From positions 3,003,605 to 3,067,604 of the forward strand of contig OX442321.1 in NCBI GenBank assembly GCA_949358305.1: a stretch of DNA of 64,000 nucleotides, given 5' to 3'. The number at the start of each line of letters is the position of its first letter. The stretch's first letter is position 1. Shown piece by piece: positions 32,258-43,777 of the stretch. Position numbers and translations under genes: made by a program. Below the pieces are notes generated by a model. It ran no database searches. It was not told where the DNA came from and was given only the letters and a program-made list of their open reading frames with translations. Source of the DNA: Strigamia acuminata (lineage: Eukaryota; Arthropoda; Chilopoda; Geophilomorpha; Linotaeniidae).

Positions 32258-33544
32258 TCACTCTTCTCCTCCATCTTCTTCTCCTTCGTCTTCTTCTCCT
32301 TCATCTTCTTCTCCTTCTTCATCTTCTTCTCCTTCTCCTTCTCCTTCTCCTTCTCCTTCTTCATTTTCAGTTCCATCTGGATTTTCAGTTCCATCTTCAT
32401 TTTCAGTTCCATCTGGATTTTCAGTTCCATCTTCATTTTCTGTTCCATCTTCATTTTCTGTTCCGTCTGGATTTTCAGTTCCATCTTCATTTTCTGTTTC
32501 ATCTTTATTTTCTGTTCCATCTTTATTTTCTGTTCCATCTTTATTTTCTGTTCTATCTTTTCCACTTCCTGTTCCATCTTCTCCAATTCCTGTTTTAGTA
32601 GTAGTAGTAGTTGTAGTGGGAGTAGGAAATATCCTGGCCATCCTCGTTTTGGTAACTAGAAAATAATACAAAATTAAATTAATCACTTTTAAAGTATTGC
32701 AAAATTAGTAATGAGTTCTTTTAGGGGGATGGTTGGCAGGGTTGTGCGGTTATTTCTTTGGGCGAGTGCAATGTGGTTTCCGTAAAAAATCGCAATGTGT
32801 GCGGTATATCGCAAGGGTCACCTGATGTTGTTAGCCCAGGGTACTTAACTCAATTAGAACGACCCCAAATTCACAGCTTGTAGCAATCGCCAACTCACCG
32901 GGATATTGAGTTGTTGAAGTTGTAGTTGTAGTGGGAGTTGTTGTAGTTGTAGGAGGAGTTGTTGCAGCTGCTTTAGGAATTATAATTGCACCGGGAATTG
33001 TTGTAGTTGTATCGGGAATTGTTGTAGCTGTATCAGGAATTGTTTTAGCTGTATCAGGAATTGGTTTAGCTGCATCGGGAATTGTTATAATTGTATCGGG
33101 AATTGGTGTAGCTGCATCGGGAATTGTTATAATTGTATCAGGAATTGTTGTAGCTGCATCTGGAGTTGGTTGAGCTGTATTGGAAGTTGTTGTAGTTGTA
33201 GTGCGAGTTGTTGTATTTCTTAGGGCAGTTGTTGTAGTTGTAGTGGGAAATGTACCAGTATTGTCAATTAAACACGATATTAAACAAGGCAATGGACATA
33301 TACATCGAGGTGGACATGTAGGACATTTAGGGCAACAAGCAAAACAAATCCAACATTTCCAACAAACGTCACAAGGACATGTTGGGCATATAGGGCATGG
33401 ACATGCACATGTTCCTCCTGTTGGTGGCGAGTGTTTTTGCAATCTATCCTTTTTTAATTCTAATCTTCTGCTTGTAATTGCATGAACGTGAAAGACCCGT
33501 AGAAAAATCAAACAAACACGAATGATTAAAACATTAACTTTCAT
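32258..33544 (-). CDS. B1: secreted cysteine-dense protein with acidic repeat tail (347 aa)
   Basis: Exons 32899-33544 and 32258-32655 join in phase to 347 residues. The family signal peptide (MKVNVLIIRVCLIFLRVFHVHA) is followed at about 45-92 by 17 cysteines in CPxC, CxC and CC spacing (CPCPICPTCPCDVCWKCW), Thr-rich spacers, and imperfect TIPDAA/TIPDTI repeats. The second exon adds a Thr linker and then a very acidic tail of DGTENE/DGTENP repeats ending in Glu/Gly/Asp runs. The true start is ATG at 33544; a frame beginning two codons earlier would use TTG. The acidic tail could bind cations or pair with basic partners; that is inference. The C-tail domain is homologous to the C-terminus of A2/A3, so a domain has moved position within the family. 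Confidence 0.75.
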
Positions 33545-33700
33545 TTTCAATGACTGTTCTGTACACTTTGCATCCTCAATCCATTTCTGTAATAAGAGTA
33601 ATTAAAATATGTTGTTCCACGAAAGAGTAGTATACCATATCATATATCATATCATTTCATGAATAAACTAGAATAACACAAAGAAAAAATATTTTTATGT
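33545..33700 (-). promoter_or_regulatory. Shortened family promoter block upstream of B1
   Basis: It retains GACTGTTCTGTACACTTTGC, GAGTAATTAAAAT and the AATAAAAATATT-like minus-strand TATA candidate (with one base changed), but lacks the distal CAAACGAATACAAAAGG segment present at the A genes, Q and G1. Confidence 0.45.
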
Positions 33701-34563
33701 TATTCGTTGTTGAAAAATAACTTTTCGTTTTCCATGCAATTTTGAAATTGATGCTAGGAGTTGCTCTCATAAGATGTCCTGGTATTTGTCTGCATTCACT
33801 GTACCCTTTATGAATTCAAGGTTGTCAACTCCGTTACTGCTAACACACCCCCACACAATCAAATTTTAGGGAAAATTTATAGTGTGTTTCAGGCAATCTG
33901 GCTGAAAGGCCTCCGAATTGTTTCTCAACACCGTGAACAGTTTGATGGTTTACAATAAGTGTGGGACTTTATCACTCCTGCATATTATCAAGGACATATA
34001 GAAACCATGCCAGATCTGATTCAGGCAGTAGTAAGTGCTAAAGGAGATGTCACACAATATTAAAATGACTTGACCACTTTCACATGAATCAAGTAGTGCA
34101 GTGATCCCTTTCTCTTGTGTCAAGTGATTCAACTGAAATCTCTCATAACTTTCTTGTTTAGTTGTTTGTATTGTTGGTTTTTATTGCTTACCTTTGTGGA
34201 TTTTCTAGTTTTCTGAAATGTACTGTATTTATCAATTTATGCAACTTGTACACAAACCTTCATCACACCAGAAAGTGAAATACCTCATTTCAAATTTAAA
34301 TTTTATTTTAAATTTATAAATTTTAAATATTATCATTTTTTGTTATGTGAATTGAAATAAAGTCAAAATGCCAAATTTAATAATGCTCAAGACATAACTT
34401 TACACATGAACAATTTGTTTCTACATTTTCCTCTTAGGTGATAATCCTGGCTTACAATTCAGGCACAACCTAATAACTATTGTTTCCACTATAATAAATC
34501 CCCACAATTATTATTGAAATGCTGAATAATCCCAAACAAAAGCGAGAGTTATTTGATGTGCAC
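33701..34563. other. Intergenic stretch between B1 and Q1
   Basis: The right part (34190-34550) is the family 3' flank (CTTTGTGGATTTTCTAG, GGTGATAATCCTGGC, CCCACAATTATTATTG). The left part holds no recognisable gene. Confidence 0.5.
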
Positions 34564-36309
34564 TCATCTATCTCCTGTTCCTGGCCATCTACCTCCTGTT
34601 CCTGGCAATCCACGTCCTGCATCAGGCAATCCTGACGTTCTATTTTTTCCTACTGGCAGTTCACCTCCTGTCCCTGGCAATTTTCCTCCTGTTCCTTGTG
34701 ATCCACTTCCTGTTCCTGGCAATGCACCTCCTGTTCCTGGCCATCCGCCTCCTGTTTCTGACCATCCGCCTCCTGTTCCTCGCCATCCGCCTCCTGTTCC
34801 TCGCCATCCGCCTCCTGTTCCTCGCCATCCGCCTCCTGTTCTTTGCCATCCAGCTCCTGTTCCTGACAATTCACCTCCTGTTCCTGACAATCCGCTTCCA
34901 GTCCATGGCCATCCGCCTCCAGTCCATGGCCATCCGCCTCCTGCTCCTGGCCATCCGCCTCCTGTTCCTTGCCATCCACCTGCTGTTCGTGGCCATCCGC
35001 CTCCTGTTCCTTGCCATCCACCTCTTGTTCCTTGCCATCCACCTCCTGTTCCTGACAATCCGCCTCCTGTTCCTGGCCATCCGCCTCCTGTTCCTGGCCA
35101 TCCGCCTCCTGTTCCTGGCCATCCGCCTGCTGTTCCTGGCCATCCGCCTCCTGTTCCTGGCCATCTGCCTCCTGTTCCTGGCCATCCGCCTACTGTTCCT
35201 TGCCATCCACCTCCTGTTCCTTGCCTTCCACCTCCTGTTCCTTGCCATCCACCTCCTGTTCCTGACAATCCGTCACCAGTCCATAGCCATCCGCCTCCAG
35301 TCCATGGCCATTCGCCTCCTGTTCCTTGCCATCCACTTCCTGTTCCTTGCCATCCATCTGCTGTTCCTGGCAATCCGCCTCCTGTTCCTTGCCGTCCACC
35401 TCCTGTTCCTGACAATCCGCCACCAGTCCATGGCCATCCGCCTCCAGTCCATGGCCATCCACTTCCTGTTCCTTGCCATCCATCTGCTGTTCCTGGCAAT
35501 CCGCCTCCTGTTCCTTGCCGTCCACCTCCTGTTCCTGACAATCCGCCACCAGTCCATGGCCATCCGCCTCCAGTCCATGGCCATTCGCCTCCTGTTCCTT
35601 GCCATCCACTTCCTGTTCCTTGCCATCTGCCTTCTGTTCCTCGCCATCCGGCTCCTGTTCCTTGCCATCCATCTGCTGTTCCTGGCAATCCGCCTCCTAT
35701 TCCTTGCCGTCCACCTCCTGTTCCTGACAATCCGCCTCCTGTTTCTTGCAATCCAACTCCTCTTCCTGACCATCCGCCTCCTGTTCCTAGCAATCTATTT
35801 TCTGCTATTGGCGGTTCATCTGCTGTTCGTAGCCAAACATCTATCAATGGCTTTAGCGGTGGATCTACAAATTGTTTTAAAATAAAACCTACAAACATTT
35901 TTGCCAAATCAGTTATCACTTGCTTTACAAACGTCTTTAAAAACACAAATATCCAAGATATCTCGCTAGGAGTATATTTAACTAACAAATCAAATGCCAA
36001 ATCAAAATCCAAGAAGTTAACATTTTAACTATCAACCCTATTATACTCTCTTTCAATTCCCTTAGTGTTGTTGTTGTTGTTATATCCAATTCAGTTATTT
36101 GGTTAGCCACTGAACACAGCAATTTAACAAACAATCCTTTTTCTGTTGCTGCCATTTACTTAGAAGTGGAGCTATGTGTAGAATGTACATAATTTAAACA
36201 ATAAAATCTACTGACCGAGTGTGTTAGCGGTCCAATGGGATGTTCCATGTATGTGCAAGAACCCAAGAAAATTCAAACAAACAAGAATGATTAAAACATT
36301 AACTTTCAT
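34564..36309 (-). pseudogene. Q1: truncated and frameshifted relative of G1
   Basis: Exon 1 (36216-36309) is an intact family signal peptide with donor GTCAGT. Downstream, sequence homologous to G1 resumes at APLLSKW but the preceding 150 or so codons of the helix domain are deleted. One frame change occurs near 36155 and another near 36020 (SWI to DFDLAFDLL). From there a long open frame of 480 codons continues through LKPLIDVWLR and about 60 heptads of GGGWPGT, GGGLSGT and WPWTGGG type. It ends inside the repeat without a cysteine tail. The lesions suggest a pseudogene, though an unrecognised intron could rescue one shift. The identical lesions in the copy at 50052-51797 pre-date the duplication. 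Confidence 0.6.
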
Positions 36310-36813
36310 TTTGAATGACTGTTCTGTACACTTTGCATCCTCAATTTATTTTTGTAATAAGAGTAATTAAAATTGATCAAATATGTTGTTACAAGAAAGA
36401 GTAAAATATCATCTCTCATGAATAAACTAAGAATAACAGAAAGAAAATATTTTTATTGTTATTTGAGTAAGAACGTGATTATTCTGGCTTCATCAAACGA
36501 ATACAAAAGGATGGTCAAATATCAATAACTAAATCTAATGAACAATTAAATATATTCTACATTTCAACAGTGTTTTGTCTATTTCTTTTATGATCTATGT
36601 TGTGCCTGTGTTTGAGAGTAAGGCTTTTGTGTCATTTGTGGACACTACAATTGCTCATGGTTAAGAAATTATACAAACGGAAATGTAAACAATTATAAGT
36701 CGTTCTTAAACCAGATTAAACCACTTTCAATATTTTTTGCTTTTAATTGCGTTGAACACGATATTAAACCTTGTACCGTGATGGCAAATTGTTAGTCTTA
36801 GAAAATATTGAAA

Positions 36814-36902
36814 AATAGGGACCTGACACCTGACACCTGACACCTGACTTTTAGACTAAAAGTCATGTGTCAGGCGTCAGGTGTCAGGTGTCCATCCCTA
36901 TT
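36814..36902. repeat. 89 bp near-perfect palindrome with internal 7 bp tandem repeat
   Basis: AATAGGGACCTGACACCTG runs rightwards and its inverse GGTGTCCATCCCTATT closes the structure. Each arm holds three or four CCTGACA units and the tip is ACTTTTAGACTAAAAGT. It forms a hairpin with an arm of about 40 bp. It recurs at 52302-52390. Confidence 0.9.
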
Positions 36903-37024
36903 GTTATTGAAAGCATTTATTGTTTAACATTAGCGGGCTATACAGTATACTGTTGCGTATGACAACAGCTGTTACTATTGTTCTGTCCCAAAGATGGAGT
37001 AAATGCTCAACTTGTTTTATTCTT

Positions 37025-37180
37025 TTAATTCACATCTTGTGTTCCTGATTCTAACAGACAAATTTTGTCATCAGCAATTTCTTCAATATCGAACAGCGAC
37101 TCCATCCGTTCCACGTATTGCTCCCAGTCTGTGACCGGGTTGTGCTCCTGGAAAGGGGCTTGTGTAGAAGGCTTAGTGAC
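37025..37180 (-). mobile_element. Fragment of a retrotransposon gag gene
   Basis: A short minus frame reads FQEHNPVTDWEQYVERMESL followed by FDIEEIADDK. This resembles the conserved N-terminal part of Ty3/gypsy Gag proteins, where W-x-x-Y-x-E-R-x-E-x-x-F precedes an acidic-lysine block. It stops after LLESGTQDVN. It is a relic only; no protease or polymerase is nearby. Copy at 52513-52668. Confidence 0.5.
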
Positions 37181-37469
37181 AAAAAAAGTTGAAAAAAGCG
37201 ATGAAAATGTGATACGGCTCGGGCCGAACGCGTGGTGCAAGGTCAGTTCTACCAATACCGTATGTATTGTCGTGATCTCATAAGAAATATTTTTAAATAC
37301 TCTGGTTTGGCACGTGCCAAACCAGCCTGCTGTGTCTTGGGGATGAAAACTCACATCTCACCCAATTTAGCTGGGATGAGCTGCAAATTAACAGTTTTTG
37401 TGCAACAATTCCTTTGTTGCACCAAAATACAATCATTGCCATATTGACTGCACAGATATGAAGACATCT

Positions 37470-37620
37470 AATTTCGTCGTCTTGTTCAATTTAGACACCA
37501 AATTTTCTTCATTTTGTTCAATTTAGACATCAAATTTTGTCGTTTTGTTCAATTTACATCCGCACAATTTACATGTGCATTAAATTAGCATGTTGCGTCC
37601 TACTTTGGTGTAGGTTTAAT
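37470..37620. repeat. Contracted copy of the GTTCAATTTAGAC element
   Basis: Three units of TTTTGTTCAATTTAGACA-type sequence and the tail AAATTAGCATGTTGCGTCCTA match the longer array at 19376-19735. Confidence 0.7.
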
Positions 37621-37912
37621 TGCGCTAACGTGTCACACTTTACCTGTGATCTATTATGCAAATACCCAAATGAATACCAAATGTATTTAAATGAACAAGT
37701 TATTTATTCAATAGGCATTATGCCTTAAAATACACTCAGTTATAATTCTAGAGTCGACTTGGTCAGAGTCGAACAAAATATTTCTCAAGATGGCGTTCCT
37801 AGTTCCGCGTGGTCGGTGGAACGATGGTGGCGTCTCGAGTTGGCGTTAATTCGTCACGGATTCGTCGTTCGCGGACGCGGTGGAATGCTCTTTCTAGTTT
37901 TCTATCCGTGCC

Positions 37913-38391
37913 TGTTGTCTAGGAGTTGGTTTTAGCGTCTCAATGCTCTGACCAGGAACTGGGGGTTCCTTACCGGGCTCTCGGACACTTGGGTAGCAGA
38001 ATAACCGTGGGGCGGTTATTTGATGTGAATTCACAAGGGCTATTCTTCTGCTTTCAGGTAAATTCGTGAGAGTTACAGTTGCACTTTACTCAGCGGTCCT
38101 CGATCAATTCTAACTTGTACTTGAAGTTGGCCTGACGGTGAGGTAGTTGCTGTGTTCTTGGTGTCGTTTGTGTAAGTTCTGACTTTAGGCGGGAAACTCC
38201 ACCTTTTATAGGTCAGTGTGAGGGGCCAGGAGCAGCCAATGGGGCTCGCCACCGGCCGCATCACTCCCTTCGGGGCAGGCGCTTCCCAGGGGGGGGAAGG
38301 CGGAGCCAACGCGAGGGGAACGACTCTTCTTTCATAGTGACTCAGAGGGATGGTATCCACTGGAGGGAAAACCACCCGCTGTGTCACCACA
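37913..38391 (-). mobile_element. LTR-like repeat block c (minus orientation)
   Basis: Read on the minus strand it opens TGTGGTGACACAGCGGG and closes CTCCTAGACAACA, the same end signatures as blocks a and b. A 107-codon frame inside has no recognisable domain. The one substitution between the duplicates (38231/53719) lies in this block. Confidence 0.4.
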
Positions 38392-38739
38392 AGCATTCTG
38401 TGTTCAATTATGCCTTATTATAGAATATAGAAAAATACAGCATACTTTAATGCAGATATTGTGGAAATGTAAACCAGCCGGTCCATCTCGAAACTATTTA
38501 GCAAGACTAATCAATAACAGAAAAAAAGAATTTCAAAGTGATTATTTCAGCAGTTCTCACACCTTTTTGGCTGCGAAGCTGTTTACACAAATAAAAATGT
38601 GGCGTCCCAGTGGTCCGCTGACAGCAGGTCAACTACTATTGATGATGCTTACCTTTGTAGATTTTCTAGTTTACTGAAATGTACCGTATTTATCAATTTG
38701 TGCTACTTGTACACATGCTAACCACACCAGGAAGTTTTT

Positions 38740-38945
38740 AATTTTTAAGTTTTTAATTTTTAATTTTTAATTTTATTAAATATTTAATTTTTAATTCTCT
38801 TAAATATTTAATTTTTAATTTTCTTAAATATTTAATTTTTAATTTTCTTAAATATTTAATTTTTAATTTTCTTAAATAGTTAATTTTTAATTTTCTTAAA
38901 TATTTAATTTTTAATTTTCTTAAATATTTAATTTTAAAATTTGTT
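38740..38945. repeat. AT-rich 25 bp minisatellite in A2 3' flank
   Basis: Eight or so units of TTTAATTTTTAATTTTCTTAA with period about 25 bp, at the place homologous to the array at 20455-20655. Copy at 54228-54433. Confidence 0.85.
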
Positions 38946-39207
38946 ATGATAATTGAAATGCACAATCCTGATAAACAGTCAAAAAAACAAATTTAATAGT
39001 ACACAAGCACAAGATCAAGACATTACTTTACACATGAATAATTTGTTTGATGTTTTATTAACGACTCCGTTTTGGTCTGTTTTCCTCCTAGGTGATAATC
39101 CTGTTTCTACTATAATATGTCCCCACGATTATTGTTGAAATGCCGTATAATCGCTAACAACACTGAGAGTAATTTGATATACACTTGTTAATCTGAAGTC
39201 ATGAAAT

Positions 39208-42200
39208 TTAAACCCCTTTTGTTGTTGAACACGGTATTACGCAAGGCAATGGACAATTACATCGACGTGGACATGTAGGACATTTAGGGCAACAAGCAAA
39301 ACACATCCAACACTTCCAACAAACGTTACAAGGACAAGTTGGACATATAGGGCACGGGCAGCCATATGCCCCTTTTGGTCGTGGCAATCCACCTCCTGTT
39401 CCTGGCAATCCACCTCCTGTTCCTGGCAATCCACCTCCTGTTCCTGGCAATCCACCTCCTGTTCCTGGCAATCCACCTCCTGTTCCTGGCAATCCATCTC
39501 CTGTTCCTGGCAATCCACCTCCCATTCCTGGCAATTTCCCTCCTGCTCCTAGAAATCCAATGCCCATTCCTAGCAATCCACTTCCTATTCCTAGCAATCC
39601 ACTTCCTATTCTTGATAATCCACCTCCTGTCCCTGACAATATCCCTCCTGTTCCTTGCAATCCACTTCCTGTTCCTGGCAATGCATCTCCCTTTCCTGGC
39701 AATTTACCTCCAGTTCCTGGCCATCCACCTCCTGCTCCTGGCCATCCTTCTCTTACTCCTGAACATCCACTACCTGTTCCTGGCCACTCACCTTCTATTC
39801 CTGACCATTCACCTCCAGTTCCTGACCATCCATCTCCTGATCCTGGCCATACACCTCCTTTTGCTGGCCACACAACTCCTGTTTCTGGCCACACACCTCC
39901 TGTTCCTGACGACTCACCTCCTATTCTTGACCATTCACCTCCAGTTCCTGGCCATTCACCTCCCGTTCCTGCCAATCCACTGCCTGTTAATCCACCTCCT
40001 GTTTTTGGCCATCCACCTGCTAGTAACCATCCATCTCCTGTTTTTGGCCACTCACTTGTTCCTGGCCACTCACCTGTTTCTGGCCACTCACCTGTTCCTG
40101 GCCACTCACCTGTTCCTGGCCACTCACCTGTTCCTGGCCACTCACCTGTTCCTGGCCACTCACCTGTTCCTGGCCACTCACCTGTTCCTGGCCACTCACC
40201 TCTTATTCCTGGCCATCCACCTCCTGTTTCTGACAATCCACTTCCTGTTCCCGGCCACGGCCATCCAATTTCTCTTATTGGCCATCCCTCTTCTATTCCT
40301 GACCATCCACCTCCTGTGCCTGGCTGTCCATCTGCTATTTTTAGCCATCCACCATCACCTCCTATTCCTAGCAATCGCTCTTCATATCCTCTTTGTAGCA
40401 AATCATATACCAAGGCACTTATCACAAATTTTATAAATTTCTTTAACCACTTTTTTATAGCTGAACTTTCCTCAGAAAGTATCGCATCTCCTCCTGGCAC
40501 TAATTTCCTTAAAATAAAACTTATCACACCATACATGAAACCAACTATCGAATCAACTAAATTATCTTTTAGTTTTTTAATCAATTCGTCTAGTGTTAAA
40601 GTTGTAAGAGTTGTTGTTGTTATTCCCAGCCATTTAACTATTTTAGCAACCGATCGACACACCCATTTACCTATCAATTCACTTCCTGCCAATGTAACTG
40701 CCAATTGACCTAGCCATTTGCTTAGCAATTTAGCTAGCCATTTACCTAGAATTGGAGCTATAAATATATCTAACAATTTATATAAAATTGTACCTATAAA
40801 TGGAGTTATCAGAAAAGCAAATGGGATAGTAACACCTACCGCTATATTTATCACTTCAACTAGCAATTTAATTAGCAATTCACCTGACGCTTTACCTATC
40901 AATTCACCTAGTAATTCACCAATTCTTTTAAATTCGTCTTTTGTTATTGTACAAGGAGTTGCTGTTGTTGTTATAAGATCTGTTGTTGTTGCTTTATCTG
41001 TTGTTGTTGTTACATCTGTTGTTGTTGCAGTAGTTGTTGTTGTTGGTCCTACCAATTCAGCTATTAAATAAGCCAATTGACATAGCAATTGTCCTAGAAT
41101 TTCTTCTCCTTTTCCTGCATATTGAGCTAGCAATTGACCTATCAATTTTCCTATCAATTTTCCTAGCAAATGACCTATTTGTTTCCATTTTTCTGGTGTT
41201 GCTTCACAAGAAGATGTTGCCTGGCGGGATTTCAGGAATTTTCCGATGGCCCATGATGGCGCCAATTTTTTTTTCTTTGTTGTGTCCCAATAAATTTGTT
41301 CTCGTGGCCCGATAAACTTGTTTCCGTGGCCCGGCCTGTCCAGATCTTCCGATAATAAATCTGTTTCCAGTCCAACTCTGGTTGTTGTAGGAGTAGTAGA
41401 AGTAGGAATAGTTGTCGTAGTAGCAATAGTAGGAGTAATTTTAGATCTTGTTGTTTCTTTGATCTTCTGTTGACCTGCTTGGCCACTGTATTAATATATT
41501 GTGAATGAATTATGAATAATCTGCTCCTACTATCTTGGTGGCAAATTCAAACATACAAATTCTTTGTGTGCACAAACAACCTGCAACCAAAAATTATTGC
41601 ATACAAGTAAATAGGTATTTTGTTCTATTTCTGGGTACACAAAAAAAATTGTTGCTTAAAGTTGGCACCAAAATGCAGAGTATTAGCTTAAATTGTTAAC
41701 CCATTCTGCTTGTGACTGGGTGCATTTAATCTATATTTCACACCTGCAGTGTACCCTTTACTATCGTATTTGCTGGACCCAACCTATACCCAGCAATGTT
41801 AAATTCCGTCCCCCTTCTGAACAGTCTGTTTGTAAAGTCGACTTTCTGGGAACAGTTTCCTTAAAATTTAAAAGTTAATTGAGGGCCCCCGAAGTCACAC
41901 TGCACCTGGTGACCTCAAATGGTGTACATCTCCTTGCCAAAAAAATGGCACGCTCGATTTTATTTCTGTCTTTCCATTTTCTAATTGGAAATTTAAGACA
42001 AAGATACAAATGTAAATTTTGCTTTTGGTACATAAAACTACAATCATAATTTTTAATTTAGGGCCCCTGAAGTCACACTGTGCCCGGTGGCCTCAAATGG
42101 TACATGCGCGCCACTGAGGCCGAGTGGTTTTTAATTAGACGGATTATCTGCTATGGTGGCTGGCTTGGGCTGGCTGCCAGTTCAGATAATTTTCATTGCA

Positions 42201-43041
42201 TCAACATATTCTTACCCATGTGTTAAAAAAGATGCATATTTGAAAAAAACCCTGCAATAAAAAAAAGATTTGTTATGAGAGAAAATGAAAATTAAATTTT
42301 AATCAGTTAGCATACATAATAGCACTATACTATCAGTAGTAATATTAAAAAAAATGTGTTTAAACTTTAAAGAAACTAGCTGGGCGCCCGTTGCTCCGCA
42401 TTTCATTGCGGTAGCAGGTAACAGATGATCCCCGGGGGTACAAAAGTCATCAAAATCACTGACATGGGCTTTCGAAACCCGTTCCGAATCTGAATTAATC
42501 CGAATTAATCAGCTAAATCTTTCCGAATCCCAACCGAATCCCATCCGAATCCTATGAAAGATTGTAATCTCTGATTGTCGTACCACCCTGGATGATCCGC
42601 TGTGGTAATCACCAGCCTAAATACTTTTTGAAAAATAGCTTCAACATATACTTGCTTGTAATTGGACTGACTGTGCCTGCAAAAAAGTTCAAACGTTAGT
42701 AAGTTGTAGAAAATATTCAACTCTGAGGGAAATTTTACCACCACGAATTGCTACGTAAATAAAACACACAACAATTTATCCTGCCGAATGGACAACAAAA
42801 GCTAATCTTGCCGAAGCATTGATCATCGAAATGGCAACTTGAGCATTCCAAACCAGGATTGCTGGTAGGAGAAGGACAATCTAATTAAAAAAAATAACAA
42901 ACTAATCAAACACTTTATAATTTAATGAAGCAATAAATTCTACTGACCGAGTGTGTTAGCGGTCCAATGGGATGTTCCATGTGTGTGCAAGAACCCAAAA
43001 AAATTCAAGCAAACAAGAATGATTAAAACATTAACTTTCAT
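39208..43041 (-). CDS. A2: chimeric WAP-like / helix / heptad / cysteine-tail protein (837 aa)
   Basis: Exons 42948-43041, 42739-42880 and 39208-41485 join in frame (94+142+2278 nt). The layout is signal peptide 1-22, eight-cysteine WAP-like domain 33-69, Thr-rich linker to about 145, helix domain about 172-450 with two IGxLLGxLIGK modules (near 182 and 266) and TIPFAFLITPFIGTILYKLL, then heptads GGGWPGT, EWPGTG and GGGLPGT to about 780, and a C-terminal 16-cysteine tail (CPCPICPTCPCNVCWKCW ... CNCPLPC). Exons 1 and 2 and the first part of exon 3 are identical to A1. From 41170 leftwards it is identical to A3. It is thus a recombinant gene whose frame was preserved. Expected location is outside the cell. 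Function is unknown; a fibre or adhesive component is the best guess. Confidence 0.75.
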
Positions 43042-43777
43042 TTTGAATGACTGTTGTGTACACTTTGCATCCTCAATCCATTTCTGTAATAAGAGTAATT
43101 AAAATTGATCAAATATGTTATTACAAGAAAGAGTAAAATATCATCTCTCATGAATAAACTAAGAATAACAGAAAGAAAATATTTTTATTGTAATTTGAGT
43201 AATAACGTGATTATTCTGGCTTCATCAAACGAATACAAAAGGATGGTAAAATATCAATAACTGCAATCTAATGAACAATTAAATATATTCTACATTTCAA
43301 CAGTATTTTGTCTATTTCTTTTGTGATCTAAGTCGTGCCTGTATTTGAGAGTAAGGCTTTCGTGTCATTTGTGGACACTACAATTGTTTTGTGACCGCTT
43401 GGCCACCCAGGGTGAGCTGCATCAATGCCACACACCACCTTACGGCCCCAAGGTCATCCCCTCTGTGGGTGGACTGACCTAGCCTGGAGGAGAAGGGAGC
43501 TGAGTGGTGTGGTGAGGAGACGAGAGAGAGAAGACAGTCTGTCACTGGTCGTGATAGAGAGACGTGAGTCTCTCTCCGACCGTGAGAGAGAGAGGAGCTG
43601 CGACCTTCGAAGAGACAAGACGTGTCTCGGGCTATCGTGAACCAGGGCAAGCCTGCCCTGTGTGAACTCTGCACTCCTCGCCATTCACCACAGTGAAGCT
43701 CGGTGTTGCGGCGGTCTCCATAATGCATCCTCCATGAGTGGCTGCGTGGGTCGTAAGTGAGTACAACATGAATGTTA

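Larger units (their letters stand above)
25683..41170. repeat. 15,488 bp tandem segmental duplication, copy 1
   Basis: Every base from here repeats 15,488 bp to the right without a length change. The left edge falls inside A1 between its bases 25682 and 25723, where A1 and A3 are identical for 40 bp. The unit contains the 5' part of A1, P, B, Q and the 3' part of A2. The only difference I found is A at 38231 versus C at 53719. Confidence 0.95.

Noticed and set aside
32197-32598. Plus-strand Leu/Phe/His frame opposite the acidic tail of B1
   Set aside because: It is an antisense shadow of the DGTEN/Glu repeat; the minus frame splices in phase to a signal-peptide exon.
34553-36028. Plus-strand Pro/His/Val frames (PPVPGHP repeats) opposite Q, A2, A3 and G1
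   Set aside because: These are antisense readings of the glycine heptads. Only the minus frames have signal peptides, helix domains and homologous cysteine tails.
39208-41265. A2 as a single exon starting MAPSW
   Set aside because: The first codon is TTG and the frame stays open upstream through a Thr-rich stretch to an acceptor; there would be no signal peptide.
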